A DNA stretch of 64,000 nucleotides, taken from Cycas panzhihuaensis. Lineage: Eukaryota; Cycadophyta. Below are positions 33,413 to 46,390 of this stretch, one piece after another. The stretch's first letter is position 1, and every line of letters starts with the position of its first letter. The translations under genes were made by a program, and so were the position numbers. The notes below the pieces were generated by a model that worked only from the letters and a program-made list of their open reading frames with translations, did no database searches and was not told the DNA's origin. The stretch lies in NCBI GenBank assembly GCA_023213395.1, contig CM041465.1, positions 116,753,741-116,817,740 on the forward strand, written 5' to 3'.

Positions 33413-36186
33413 TTGATTCGTTGGGCAGCCCCCAATGCTTATCATCTTACCATCTTTTTTTTCTTCCAATCTTTAGTAGAAACTTATATGCGACAATTCT
33501 CTCGTTGTTTACTGGGCCTTCCTCATTCGTTGAATGACTCCCCTTACTATCCCCTTCCATCGTTAGATTCTGAATCAACATGGAAGGATTTCCTTTAGAT
33601 TGGGCATATCATGCTTATGTATCTGAGTCTTACCAACTATCCACTTCTTTCCAAGGGCTCACCCAAGAGGGCGAGGACCCTATCTTTTACCCGGGTGACC
33701 AAGAGCACCTGCAAGTCCACCATCTCTCCACTCATGAGGTGGGAGCATCTTCTCCCTTAGAGTATCATCACCTTAGTGGCGATCCTCATGAGGATTACCC
33801 CATGGGGTTTGCCTAATATGAGGACCTGTCGACCTCGAATGATCAGGTGGATATCCCTCCCACAGGCATGGTATAAGTGCTTAACCAATGCTTCCAAGTG
33901 ACTAGCCTCCAATCAAATCCTAAGTGGTTAGATAGCATCTTGTGAAGCATAGCACTTCCTTCCTCCACATCCACACCACCTCATCCATCTCGTTAGACTC
34001 TCTTACCTGCAACAAGTGCATCCCTTAGTGTGTCTTCTTCTTTTTGTGGTCCATGTCTCTTACAGACCACCCAAGGCATACACTCTTCCTAACTTGCGTT
34101 GAGTATGCCTCCCTCTAGCCAAATGATTATGCCCCAACTAACTATAGTCTATTTGCCTCCTATTAGATCTAAGAGACCCATGTATGCCCCTACTTCTAGC
34201 CATGTGGGACCAATCCCCACTTTTTAAACTCAATCTAGGGATCCTTTCCTTTATGTGCCCCCAGGATATACTTCCAAACCATCGAGGTATGGTAATAGGA
34301 ATCCCCTTCCTATTTATGAAGTGGATCCTTTGCATTTGTATGGCATCGTACCACCTACAGGTAGCCCATCTAGGAAAAATCTAGTTCTGCACCCTTCTAT
34401 CCTATCCTCTTATGCTCCTTCTTATATGGCGCCTTCGCAAGGAGGGAAAGCCACCTCCCAAGGCACCCTCTCTTAAGTCCCCTTTTAATAAGGGGTATAT
34501 CATCAAGGAGGTATGGGTCCCTCGTATCCATCTTTTTCTCTCCCAATCCCTTCGAATGTGGGATTTGATCCCTCCCATTAAATGGAAGGAAGTGCATATC
34601 CCCTTCTGAACCAAGTCTCCCAAGGAGGATTTGGGTAACCTTACCCACCTCCTCCTCCATCTTTCATTGATCCTATGGTCCAATCAAGGGAACGCCCCTT
34701 CATGGATTATGGATCCTTTGTCCATTGAGCCGCTAAGAACTAACTTACCACCTCACCCTCCTGAGCTACCCAAGTTCAATGGGACCTCTTCTTAAGACCC
34801 AATAGAGCACATTAGAAGTTTTTTCACAGTGTGCATCAATTATTGGGCATATGACCATATCCTAATGAAATGTTTTCCATGCTCTCTCTAAGGTGATTCC
34901 CTCAAATGGTTCTATCACCTTCCCACACACTCTATCCACTCATTCTAACAACTTGTTGATGAATTCATCAATTATTATGACATATCTCGTCCCTTCAAGA
35001 GCAAAATGAAGGCTCTTATATCTCTTAAACATGGTCACGATGAGATGAATCATGACTTTATGAGATATTTCCATGATCTTCTCCACTCCACAAAGGCAAC
35101 CTTTCCTGGGGTGTTAAAGAGATATCTTTTTGTCAATGCCCTTCACCCTGAAGTCCATGTTGAAGTCTTCAAGATGGGGGTGACAACATGCTACTCTGCC
35201 ATATCCAAGTGCTTGGCTCTTAAGGCCATTGAGATCTAAGCAAGTGTGAAGAAGCCTCTTAGGTCCTCACAATGGCATGAGACACATCCTCCACCTTGTG
35301 ATACCAAAATCCAACAACCTCCTAGGTCTTCATCTCATCCGATAAAGAAGACCTTAGACCCCCTAACTTCTATTATACATTCTTTTGAACATATGATGAA
35401 GGAGCTTAAACTCCAAGACCCTTTGTCGCCCACTTCCCACAAACCTGTCCATCAAAGTTCTCAAGTCGCACCTCTCAAGGTCGGTAATACCCAACCTTCT
35501 TAAACAAGGAAGATAAATTCTTCCTTAGAGAGGAAGTGGTGTTTCGTTCATGGGGAATGCTTTCACGAGGACTCACAATGTAGGGCCCAGCACCCTAAGG
35601 CAGCCCCACAATATGACTCTTCCCCTAAACGGGCATCTAGATCCAATCTAGACCAACCCATCTATAAGGATCCTTTCCCCAAACATGGGGAATATGATCA
35701 CAACACCCAACAAAAAGGCAACTAAAATAGAGGAAGATCTTCCAACCCTTGACTTGCGCAAGCTAAAGGGTAGGGTATAAGGAACTCTTCCTCTTCTTTT
35801 GGTTCTCCCAATCACCAAACTCCTTTCCCCTCTAGATCCTGAAATAAGGGAAAGAGGGTTATTCAAATGCTTGATACCACACCCTTATATACCTTTACCT
35901 AGTCCCAAGCAGCCAAATAAGCAACAAGTGCTTCTTCTTATGCTCCTTATCTTGACCCCCCTCTGGAGATCCCTCCACTTCTTAAGACCATTCTTGTGCT
36001 CCCTGGTCATTACAATTTTTGAAGGGTACTTCTCTAACCTGCTACGAAGGGGAAGCCCTTCTCCATCATTAACGAGCTTCACACCATAGCCATGAGGATG
36101 TCCATAATGGATGTCTTGAGAAGTTGTCCTAAGCAACATGCTTTTCTCTTAGAAACTTTGGGTTTAGTTAATGTACTTTTCATACC
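33413..36186 (+). pseudogene. gag: Outer gag, degraded
   Basis: This is a long gag homologous to 40917-43754. The N-terminal half is Pro/Ser/Tyr-rich (from about 33580, EGFPLDWAYHAYV). The retrotransposon gag core is at about 34740-35240 (PKFNGTSS, then GDSLKWFYHLPTHSI and FMRYFHDLLHSTKAT). A Cys/His cluster (WCFVHGECFHEDSQCRA, about 35535-35585) is the zinc-knuckle region. Gag ends leading into protease. Many stops are present, with frame changes near 34400-35000. Confidence 0.82.
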
Positions 36187-36621
36187 TTGGGTGTTGCCTC
36201 GAGTTGTGAGCATGTCATCTTATTTGATCCTAAAGATCTCCTCCTAATTGATGAAAGGGAATGTCAATGGCACTACCCCTTCACCATAACCATAGACACA
36301 CCTAAATGCACCCTTCGAAGGATCATCGTGGACAATGGTTCTTCTGTTAATACTATGCCCTTGCATATCATGCAAGAGCTTGGCATATCTGCCCTTGAAT
36401 CGGTCCCATGGTCTTGTCAAGGCTATGATGGTAACGAAAAGACACCCTTGGGGTTAGTTTCCATTCCCCTTACTCTCAAGGACAAAATTGTCCTTATTGA
36501 TATCATAGTCCTCGATGTAGATGTGGACTACAACCTCTTGTTGGGATGCCCATGGCTCGACCAAATGGGAGTCGTGCACTTATTCTATTGGAGGCAACTT
36601 AAATTCGTCCATCAAGGGTGA
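36187..36621 (+). pseudogene. pol: Outer aspartic protease, long open frame
   Basis: A 144-codon stop-free piece contains the retropepsin active site RIIVDNGSSVNTMPL (D-N-G-S-S) and the second half LLGCPWLDQMGVV. These are features of the Tat/Athila-type protease fused between gag and RT. It is the best preserved piece of the outer element. A stop follows at FVHQG. The protease would cut the polyprotein. Confidence 0.85.
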
Positions 36622-37547
36622 ATGAAGGTTATTCCTTGAGATCCTTCTACCACCAAACAACCCTGTCAGGTGGTTTGCGACCAAGTGAAGGGCTATAAGG
36701 GTCTGTCCAACCATGCTTCTACTTGTTTTATCGATATTCCTAGTTCACCCTATCTAGAAGATGACCCTTCCTCTTCTTCCTCAAACCTTATCTATTTTGC
36801 CTCTATTGGTGTAGGGAGTTATGGATACCTTTCCATCCTTAGCGATGATGAGTTTGATGGCAAGGATAAGGACCTCCTTCATCCCACATGCCTTTTGAAC
36901 ACGAGTAGGGGGCATTCTCTTCATTCTAGGTCCCAACCTAGTACCTCTTCCATCGAGGAGCCTGGCCCTCCTCCTGAATTATATGTCATTGCTCCTAGAT
37001 TTTGTATGATTTACCACATCACCTTATCTTCTAGTTCATTTTCCTCTGTAGGTGATAAGACAAGGGAACTACTTATCGCCTATCATGAGAGGTCACCCTC
37101 TGAATCTTCTGAAGAGCCCCTTGGGTACATTGAGTGGTGGGTTGACTACTACGGTCCCATTATTCCTTCTACTCCTCATCCCTCATCTTCTCAAAGCATG
37201 GTTATCTATGGGATAGACTACTTTGAGGATGATAAGGCCTTATTAGAGCACTTAGTAGGCTCCACACCTAATCTCCCTCCTAGTCATCATAAACTTGGTC
37301 ACTAGAAGATATTAGCCATTGGTTCACCCCTAGCTAATCTAAACCCTTATTCTTCTTCTTTGCCCCCTTCTATTGGTTGAGCCCCCTTCACTTCGAGGAA
37401 GGGAATGCCATGTACATGGGGGAAACCAAGGGCATCGTCCTTACTCCCAGTAAGGTTATCAAGGTAGGAGCAGAATGTTCTCCTAATGAAATGAAGGAAT
37501 ACACCCTTCTTCTCTAGGAATTTCATGACGTCCTTCATATAAGTTAA
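36622..37547 (+). pseudogene. pol: Protease-RT linker, truncated at the inner insertion
   Basis: A 211-codon open piece (36670-37305) is acidic and Ser/Pro-rich with conserved LGYIEWWVDYYG and GIDYFEDDKALLEHL, matching 44452-44990 of the inner element. After the motif EFHDV the frame passes directly into an integrase-type LHIS, where the inner element interrupts. RT and RNase H, expected here, are absent. Confidence 0.75.
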
Positions 37548-40500
37548 TGTTTCTTGGCTATAAGGAATGGAAATGGGTAACTTGACTCAAGTAAGTTTAG
37601 GTATGCTTCTATACTCCTTTTCATTAGTTTAAAAAATGGTTGATTGAGGCTCATCATACACATTGCATCTTGATTGATTGACTGTATATTCACTCTACAT
37701 CACTTGCCTGTTCATGTTGCATTTTAACACTTTATAGCCTATGACGACTAGGGATACACATCCCATGATGCTCCACAACCCTCTGCCATGTCTCCATAGC
37801 ATCCTTAAGTACTTCTGGCTCCCACAGCCCATTGCACATCACTTCATTGGTGTGGCATAACCCCTAGCACCTAGCTTAGGTCTAATTATCACTCTCGTGA
37901 GTTGTTTACCTCCCTTTTTGGAAGTCCTTAACTATTATTTCTTGATTGTTGTGGTCCCTCTATGTTCCATGACCTCTCATTACCACCTTAGTACTATAGC
38001 ATACTCCCTAGGGTCTAGGATTCCCCTCATTTTTGGAGCCTTTGAGCTCTCCCCTCTTCTTTTTGCCTTAGTTTTAACTGCACCACTATAAACTCTACAG
38101 TACCACTACAAACTTTATGGTACTGTGAAGTTTGTTGTGGGGTGATTGTCCACAAGCCTTTTTTTGTCTGGCCATAGTAATATAACATTAAATATGAAAT
38201 TACCATGTGGTAGAAGACTATTTCCTGCCCAATGTGAACCCTAATTACTTAATGGGCTAGGGTTGGGTTTAAAAACCTAAAATTCACTTCATTTCTTCTT
38301 CTTCTCACTCACTTTTCTCCCCTCTTTTCTCCATAAGCTCTAAAATAGGTTTCAACTCTGTTGCACCTACTTCACCTTTGAGTTGCCAACTCCTACAACA
38401 TAGGAAACATAGATTATAGGTCTGTAGCAGTGTTGGCTAAGGCAGAGTCACGCTCTAAGCATCCCACCAAGCTCTAAGATCCACCTTTCACATAGGTTTT
38501 ACTCCTTCTTCACTGCACTGTAGGGGTTTTCCAGCAACCCCCTAAGGGAACTCTCTTTCTCATATGGTTTACCTGGTAGATCTGCCATAGATCTAACCTT
38601 GCCTGGTACTCTCAAATCTATTTTTGCTTGTTCCCTCTATATCATAGATCTTCTTCTACTAGTCTCTTCATGTGAGAAGTCTTTCTCCTTCTTTTCCTAT
38701 TGTATTGGGAGGAAATCCCTCCTTCTTGCTTACTTACATACTTCTCCCCACAAGTTATTTTTGGGTCTTCTTAAGGTAGTAGTAGGGAAAGAGGTTCATA
38801 GTAGAGTGAAAGGAGTCTTAGGTAGGGTTTCACATCCACACGCCTTCTCCTCAATGGTAGCCCTCTTCTCTCCTTCTTTTTCTTTCCTCCATACCTTCCT
38901 TGTTTACTCAGGAAACTGTTGGGGTGGAAACCTTTGCTGATTGCAATGTAGGTATCCCTTTGCTATGCCTGCAACCAGCCACTAAATATCATATATAGCT
39001 TGTTTTTCAGCTCTTGTTTCACACCCTTTGCACTTTAGGATTTGCACTTGCATAAACTTGGAAAAGTTACACTTGCAACTTTTGCGAGATTTACAATTTT
39101 TACAACTTTCTTGCTATCATTTTCTCCACTTTCAAAAATCTGTCGTGCACCTATTATTAAGTAGTCTTGGTCCTCTTAGCTATTAGCTTGGGTGCTTGGG
39201 GAATGTATGGAGCATTTAGTTAGGAGGGATAGCCATTCTGAGACTATCTGTTTTCTTCCCTCTTTACCCCCTCTTTCCCATATTACTTGTTGGTTTTACG
39301 TACAAAGTGCAAACAATACTAACACTGCACACTTGTTACTTGGTAGATATTTGTTAAGTATATTTTTCTTTTGATCATTTTCATTGGAAAAGGAATATAT
39401 ACACATATATATGCATCTCCTTGCATGCACTTTCTCCCATATGTATCTAACACCCTTGGGAAAGGGCAAACTTGTGTTGTGCAGGTTTCACATGCTTTAG
39501 AGCGAATGGAGGTCTCTGCTGTAGGTATGGCCTCCTTTCTTTGTTATTTTCATGCTTTAAAAATTCTATAAAAGTATTTATCTTTTCTTTTAATTTCTTT
39601 TACATTTAAATTTTGGGGGAAGGTAAGGAAGCCCCTCTCTTGTTGACACCCCTTTCACTATGTCATTTGCAGCAAGGCGTGTTAAGGAGGAGAGCTTGGA
39701 CCATGAAAGGAGTAAGGGGGATGCTATGCTAACTACCTAGATCCTGGGTAGGTTCCCTTACCTTGTTTTTCCTACCCTTGCCTTTCTCTCCCCCCTCTTT
39801 CATGCCCCCAAAATGAAAAGAAAGATGAAAGGATTATACTATTTACATTATATTGGTCGTTATTGCTTGTTTCATTTAGATTACAAAGTAGGAATTAGCT
39901 AACTCTCACTAATAGATGCCACTTCTTCTAGTCACATGCTTGTTTTCCCCTTTTGCCTAAACACTCATCCAGGCTAGGATTTAGGTAGGGTGGTTTGTGC
40001 CCTCATCTATTGGCACATCATTCCCTCTTTGCATATCGTTGGATAAGGTTGTATTTCTCATTCGTACTCTTTTCCTTAGCAGTTTGCTTGCCCTTCTTCT
40101 TTCCTTGTTCATAAAGGATAAAGAGAGTGAGGCTAACACTTAGGAAAGAGAAAGAGAGTGTATTATTTTTTTCTTAAGTTCATTTATTATATTTATAAGA
40201 AACAACATAAGCAACGATAACCTGCACATTACATTACCCTACTATATAATGGCAATAAATGTAGGAATAACATACTTTGTTTGTCCTCCACACCTAACCC
40301 TATTTTAGGCATGGCGCCTTGAGAGTACCTCCTCTAAAGGTCATCTTCCATTGCTATTATTAAATCCCCCTTTGGCTTCACCTTTTAGCTCAAACTTAAT
40401 TCATCAACCCAACTCCCCCTTCATTTATTCACGCCTCTAGCCATTCTAAGGCTATGTATGAGTCTTTTCTTCTTTCTATTAGGGCTTGCATTACTCATCA

Positions 40501-40809
40501 CCTCTTCATAAGAAGAGATGCACCTTCACCTTCGCCTCCCTTCTTTGGCCATCTAGGACAGGAGGGCCCTTTTAGAGGTTACTAGGGAAACTAAGGAGGC
40601 TCCTCTTTGCCCCCAACTTTGAATCGAGAAGGTGTTACCTAGAAAGGAGTTTGTACGCTATTTGTGGGTCCTCAAACATGCATTCTGATGCATGGGTGCC
40701 CTTTATGGGTGATCTCTCTCTTGCTCTTATAGATCCTTTGATACAAAACCATTACTTGTGTCAGATCGATCTCTCCCAAACCTAGTGATCCCCCAGAGAT
40801 TTGATTCCA
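37548..40809 (+). repeat. LTR-B, inner 5' LTR (3262 bp)
   Basis: It starts TGTTTCTTGGCTATAAGG and ends GATTCCA before the primer site. Its length is identical to LTR-A. TATA is decayed (TTCATAAGAAG near 40503). A GGTACT inverted repeat lies at about 38110-38133. Confidence 0.92.
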
Positions 40810-40827
40810 CTGGTGACTATACTGGGG
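40810..40827 (+). other. Primer binding site of the inner element
   Basis: CTGGTGACTATACTGGGG directly after LTR-B, of the same type as 33329-33347. About 90 bp later gag begins. Confidence 0.65.
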
Positions 40828-40916
40828 CCCCACCAGTAAGAGGATCTATCCTCTCCCTGATCTATTAGTGCTACCTTTCTTTTAGTAGCTCTCCTCGATT
40901 CATTGGGTAGCCCCCA

Positions 40917-43754
40917 ATGCTTGTCATCATACCATCTCTTTTTCTTCCAACCTTTAAGAGAGAATTGTATGCGAGATTCTCTTATCATTTACGAGGCCTC
41001 CCTCCTTCGTTGGAAGACTCCCTTTATGATCTACTTCCATTATCGAATTCTAATTCGACCATTGAAATATTTCCTTTGGATTGGGCATATTATACCTATG
41101 TCTATGAGTCCCACCAACTACCCACTTCTTTCCAAGGGCCTACCCAAGAGGGTGAGGACCCTATCTTCTACCAGGGTGACCAAGAGTAACTACAACTCCA
41201 CCACCTCTCCACTCATGATGTGGAAGCATCTTCTCCCTTAGAGTATCATCACCCTAGTGTTGATCCATATGAAGACCACCCTATGAGGTTTGCCTCATAT
41301 GAGGACCCATCGACCTCATATGATCAGGCAAATATCGCTCCCGTGGATGTGGTGGAAGTGCTTAACCAGTGCTTCCAAGCTACTAGCCTCCAATGACGTC
41401 CTAAGTGGTTGGATATCATCTTGCGAAGCATAGCGTTTCCTTCCTTCACATCCACACTACCTCATCCATACCATTTGACTTCCTTACCCACATGTTCCTT
41501 AGGGACCACCCAAGGCATATCCTCTTCCTAACTCAGGTTGAGTATGCCTCCCTCTAGCCAAATGACTATACCTCAACCGATTATAGCCTACTAGCCTCTT
41601 GTTAGATCTAGATGACCCACACATACCCCTACTTCTAGCTGGGTGGGACCTATCCCCACATATACCCAAGCTCAACCTAGGGGTCCTTCTCTTTACATGC
41701 CCCCAATGCATACTTCCCAACCGTGGGGGCATGGCAAAGGGAATCCCCTTCCTGTTTATGGAGTGGATCCTTTGCATCTATATGGTCTAACAGCACCTAC
41801 AGGTGGCCCATATAGGCAAAATCTGATTTTGCTCCCATCAATTCTATCTCCTTACGTTCCTTCTTATGTGGTGCCTTCGTAAGGAGGGAAAGCCCCCTCC
41901 TAAGTTACCTTCGCTTAATTCCCCTTTCAACAAGGGGCATATCCTCAAGGAGGGATGGGTCCCTCATACCCATCTACCCCTCTTCCAAACCCTTCGAATG
42001 CAAGATTTGTTCCCTCCCATTAAATGGGAGGAAGTGCATATCCCCTTTCAAACGAAGTCTCCCAAGGAGGATCCATATAACCTTACCCACCTCCTCCTCT
42101 ATCTTTCGTTGATCCTATGGTCCAATCAAGGGCACACCTCTTTATGGATTATAAACCAACCCCTTTATCCATTGAGGTGCTAAGAACCAACTTACTACCT
42201 CACCCTCCTGAGGTGCCCAAATTCAATGGGACCTCTTCGCAAGACCCAACAGAGTAAGTTAGAAGGTTTTCCATGATGTGTATCGATTATTGGGTGTACG
42301 ACTATATTCTAATAAAACTTTTTCTACACTCTCTTTAAGGTGATGCCCTCAAATGGTTCTATCACCTTCCAATGCACTTTGTACACTCATTCCAGCAACT
42401 CATTGATGAATTTGTCAATTATTTTGATGTAGCTTATCCCTTCGAGAGTGAAATAAAGGCTCTCTTGTCTCTTAAATAAGGTCACGATGAGATGAATCAT
42501 GGCTTTGTGAGACATTTCCATGATCTTCTCCATTCTACAAAGGCAACCTTACTCGAGGAGCTAAAGAGAGATCTCTTTGTTAATGCCCTTGACCTTGAAG
42601 TCCATGTTGAAGTCCTCAAGATAGGGGCGATAACATGCAACTTTTCCATAGCCAAGCGTTTGTCTCTTGATGCCATTGAGATCCAAGTAGGTCTCAAGAA
42701 GCCTCTTAGGTCCTCACAATGGCATGAGGCACCTCCTCCACCTCACGATACCAAAATCCAACAACCTCCTAGGTCTTCATCTCATTCAATAGAAAAGACC
42801 TTGGATTCCTTAACTTCCACTATATGTTCTTTCGAATGTATAATGAAGGAGCTTAAACTCTAAGCCTCTTTGTCGCCCACTTCCCACAAACTTGTTCACC
42901 AAACTTCTTAAGCTACACCTCCCAAAGGTGGTAATACCTAGCCTTCTCAAACAAGAAAGACGAATTCTTCCTTAAAGAGGAAGTGGTGTTCTGTTCATAG
43001 GGAATGCTTTCACGAAGACTCATAATATAGAGCCCAACACCCTAAGGATGCCCTATAATGTGACCCTTCTTCTAAACAGGCATCTAGACCCAATCTAGAC
43101 CAACTTCTCTATAAGGATCCTTTCCCCAAACATGGGGAATGCTATCACTACACCCAGTAAAAAGGCAACTAAAATAGAGAAAGATCTCCCAACCCTCACC
43201 CTGTGCAAGCTAAAGGGAAGGGCGTGAGGAACTCCTCCTCTTCTTCTGATTCCCCTAATCACCATTGAACTCTTTCCCCCTCTCAATCTTGAAACAAGGA
43301 AAAGAGAGTCATTCAAATACTTGAAACCACACCCTTATACATCTTGACCCGATCTCAAGCAACCAAAGAAGCAACTGGTGCTTCTTCTTCTACTCCTCAT
43401 CTTAATCCTCCTCTAGAAATCCCTCCTCCAAAAATTCCCACGCTTCCCAAGACCATTTTTATGTAGCTTGGTCATTACGATTTTCGAAGGGCGCTTCCCC
43501 AACCTACTATAAAGAGGAAGCCCTTCTCCATCATTGACGAGCTTCACACAGTGGCCGCGGGGATGTTTATGATGGACATCTTGAGAAGTTGTCCTAAGCA
43601 ATGCACTTTTCTCTTAGAGACTTTGGGTTTAGCTAATGTGCCCATTCGTACCTTGGGGTTGACCCAAGTCATAAGCCTGTCATCTCATTTGATCCCAACA
43701 ATCTTCCCCCAATCAGTAAAAGGGAATGCCAATGGCACTACCCTTTCACCATAA
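40917..43754 (+). pseudogene. gag: Inner gag, one frame over 2.8 kb with stops
   Basis: A single frame runs about 946 codons from ATG at 40917, broken by a little over 20 stops but few frameshifts. Many stops match CAA or CAG in the outer copy. The N-terminal 450 residues are Pro/Ser/Tyr-rich and unassigned. The gag core follows (PKFNGTSSQDPTE, GDALKWFYHLPMHFV, FVRHFHDLLHSTKATLLEEL), then a Cys/His zinc region (WCSVHRECFHEDS) and a Ser-rich tail ending near FSIIDELHTVAAG. The gag is much longer than the usual gypsy gag, as in Tat/Ogre elements. Confidence 0.88.
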
Positions 43755-44157
43755 CCATAGACACACATGAATACACTCTTTAAAGGATTGTTATAGACAA
43801 TGGTTCTTTCAACAATGCTATGTCCTTATGTATTATATAAGATCTTAGTGTATCTACCCTCGAACCAGTCCCATGGCATTGTCAAGGCTATGACGGTAGT
43901 GAAAATACACCCTTGGGGTTGGTTTCTATTCCCCTTACTCTTAAGGATAAAATTGTCCTTGCTAATATTATAGTCCTCGATGTAGACATGGATTACAACC
44001 TCTTATTGGGATGTGCATGGCTCAACCAAATGGGAGTCGTGTGCTTGTCTTATTGGGGGCAACTTAAATTTGTCCATGAGAAACAAATGAAGATTGTTCC
44101 TTGGGAGCCTCCTCCCACCAAACAACCCCGTCAACTCTATCAAGTAGTTTGCGACTA
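43755..44157 (+). pseudogene. pol: Inner aspartic protease, degraded
   Basis: Homologous to 36187-36621. The active-site block reads DNGSF where the outer copy has DNGSS. The second half is clear in an 81-codon open piece (GLVSIPLTLKDKIVL, MDYNLLLGCAWLNQMGVV). The frame differs from gag by a shift. Confidence 0.75.
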
Positions 44158-44990
44158 GGAGAAGGGCAACTAGGGCCCGTTTGCCTATGCTTCCACTTGT
44201 TCTATCGACATTCTTGGTTCACCTTATCTGGAAGAAGGCCCTTCCCCTTCTTCGTCAAACCTTATTTATTTTGCCCCTATTGGTATAAAGAGTTATAGGT
44301 ATCTCACCATGCTTAGCAAAGATGAATATGATAATGAGGATGAGGACCTCCCTTATCCCATATCCCTCCTAAACATGAGTAGAGGGCACTCTCTTCATTT
44401 TAGTCCTGACCTGAAATCTCTTTTATCGAGGAGTCTAGGCCTCCTCCTAATTTGCATGTCATTGCTCCTATCTGTTGTGCGATCTCCCATATCACCTCAT
44501 CTTCCACTTCATCACCCTCTATGAGTGATGAGGCAAGGGAACCTGCTGTCACCTATCATAAGAGATTGCCTTTTGACTCTTTCAAAGAGTCCCTTAACTA
44601 CATTGAGTGGTGGGTTGACCGCTATAGTCACGTCACTCCCAGTACTCCTTGCCCCTCATCTTCTCAAAGCATGATTATCCATGAGATAGATTACCTTGAG
44701 GATGACGAGGCCTTGCTAGATCACTTAGCAGGCTCCATGCCCAATCTCCCTCCTGATCACCATAAACTTGGTCACCAGAAGATCTTAGCCATTAGGTCAC
44801 CCCTAGCCAACCCAAACCCATCTTCTTCTTTGCCCCCTCCTATTGACCAAGCCCCCCTTCACTTTGAGGAAGGGAATGCCATTTGCATGGTGGCAACCAA
44901 GGACATTGTCCTTACTCTTGGTAAAGTCATCAAGGTGGGAGCAAAATGTTCCCCTAATGAAATGAAGGAATGCACCCTTCTTTTCCAAGA
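44158..44990 (+). pseudogene. pol: Protease-RT linker of the inner element
   Basis: An acidic, Ser/Pro-rich linker of about 280 codons with no catalytic motif. It contains LNYIEWWVDRYS and IDYLEDDEALLDHLAGS, conserved in the outer copy. It continues in frame into RT. Confidence 0.65.
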
Positions 44991-45770
44991 ATTCTGTGAT
45001 GTTGTTGTATGGGACTACTCTAATATAAAGGTAATAGACCCTTTTTTTGTCACCCACAACCTCACTACCATTACAGGGACTCGCCTTGTGCGACAAAAAT
45101 AGTTCCCTCTTCACCCAAAACTTTCAGTGGCCGTGAAGATGGAAGTTAAGAAACTCCTAGACGCAGGGTTAATGACTTCCATCGACTACCCCAGGTGGGT
45201 ATCAAACATCATTTATATTGCTAGAAAGAATAGGACGATTCAAATATCCATTGACTTTCGTGACATTAATAATACATGTCTAAAAGATATCTTTCCTCTT
45301 CCCTTCATTGATCAGATCATTGATCGAACAACTAGATTTAAAGTCATGTCCTTAATGGATGGTTTCCTAGGATATAACCAAATCTAGATCTCCCACGAAG
45401 ACCGTCATAAAACAGTCTTCACCACTCCTTGGGGGACCTTCGCTTATAAGGTGATGCCCTTTAGACTTAAGAATGCAAGTGCCACTTATCAAAGGGCAAT
45501 GCAATTTATCTTTCATGACCTCATCGATAAAACCCTTGAGGTTTTCATGGATGATATGATGGGCCTTTCACGTGTAAGGACCCACCATCCTAGTGATTTA
45601 CGAGCCATCTTCACCCAATGTCACAAATACCATATAAGCCTGAACCCTCTTGAATATGTGTTTGCCATGACAACTAGCAAACTCCTTAATTTCCCTGTTT
45701 CAAAACAAGGAATCCAAATTCACCCTGATAAAGTCAAGGCCATCCTTGACATGTCACTTCCTAAGACCTA
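44991..45770 (+). pseudogene. pol: Inner reverse transcriptase
   Basis: The frame is nearly open (three stops) with all RT blocks: MEVKKLLDAGLMTSIDYPRW, SNIIYIARKNRTIQISIDF, DINNTCLKDIFPLPFIDQII, SLMDGFLGYNQI, FTTPWGTFAYKVMPFRLKNA, and the catalytic box VFMDDMM (about 45545-45565, both Asp present). GIQIHPDKVKAILDM closes the domain. This is Ty3/gypsy RT of the Tat type. Confidence 0.92.
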
Positions 45771-46390
45771 ATGGAAAATCAAGTCATTCTTAGGTAGATT
45801 AGGTTTTCTTAGGCATTTCTTGGCGAACTTCACCATAAACACAAAACCTCTCACTAACCTGTTGAAGAAAGGGGTCCTATTTGTTTGGTCTCCAAAGGCC
45901 CAATAAGCCTTCAAGGAGCTCAAGAGAGCCCAGGATTCTGCTCTGACTTTAGTACCCCCTCTCTTCGATAGGCCTTTCATCCTTTATACATTGGCCATCG
46001 ATGAATCCTTGGGTGCCATGCTCACTTAATAAGATGACTTGACAACCAAGAAAGCCATTTATTTTATTAATTACACCCTAGTTGCTGCTGAGCTTAATTA
46101 CTCTATCACCGAGAAGGAATCCTCTCCTTGGTGCACGCTACCAAGAAGTTTAGACACTACTTACTTGGAAACACTACTTGAATGATCGTCTAATCTAATC
46201 CCTTGAGGTATTTGCTAACCTGATCTAACTTGACAGGTAGGACTGGCAAGTGGTCCATCCTCTAGGAATTTAATCTCCAAATTATTAACAAGAAATTGAA
46301 GAAAGGGATGGTGGTTACTGAAAAACTAGCTGACACCTACATCCCAAACTTCTCTTACACTCCTGTTGACAATTCCTTGCCTAACGAGCC
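45771..46390 (+). pseudogene. pol: Inner gypsy RNase H
   Basis: Follows RT: SFLGRLGFLRHFLANF (connection), RPFILYTLAIDESLGAMLT, KAIYFINYTLVAAELNYS, then a one-base deletion shifts the frame after ITEKE. Later GRTGKWSILXEFNLQII-type sequence is legible in shifted frames. In typical Tat pol a second RNase H follows here before integrase. In this element it does not; a second RNase H lies near the 3' LTR instead. Confidence 0.82.

Larger units (their letters stand above)
30067..37547 (+). mobile_element. Outer Tat/Ogre-type gypsy element, left half
   Basis: This half holds the 5' LTR, primer site, gag, protease and linker of a giant gypsy element. It continues at 55913, and the intervening 37548-55912 is a younger insertion of a related element. 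GTTAA (37543-37547) and GTTAT (55913-55917) are the probable target duplication with one change. LTR-A pairs with LTR-D at 61800. Across the insertion the protein frame reads into integrase, but RT and RNase H are missing. Confidence 0.88.
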
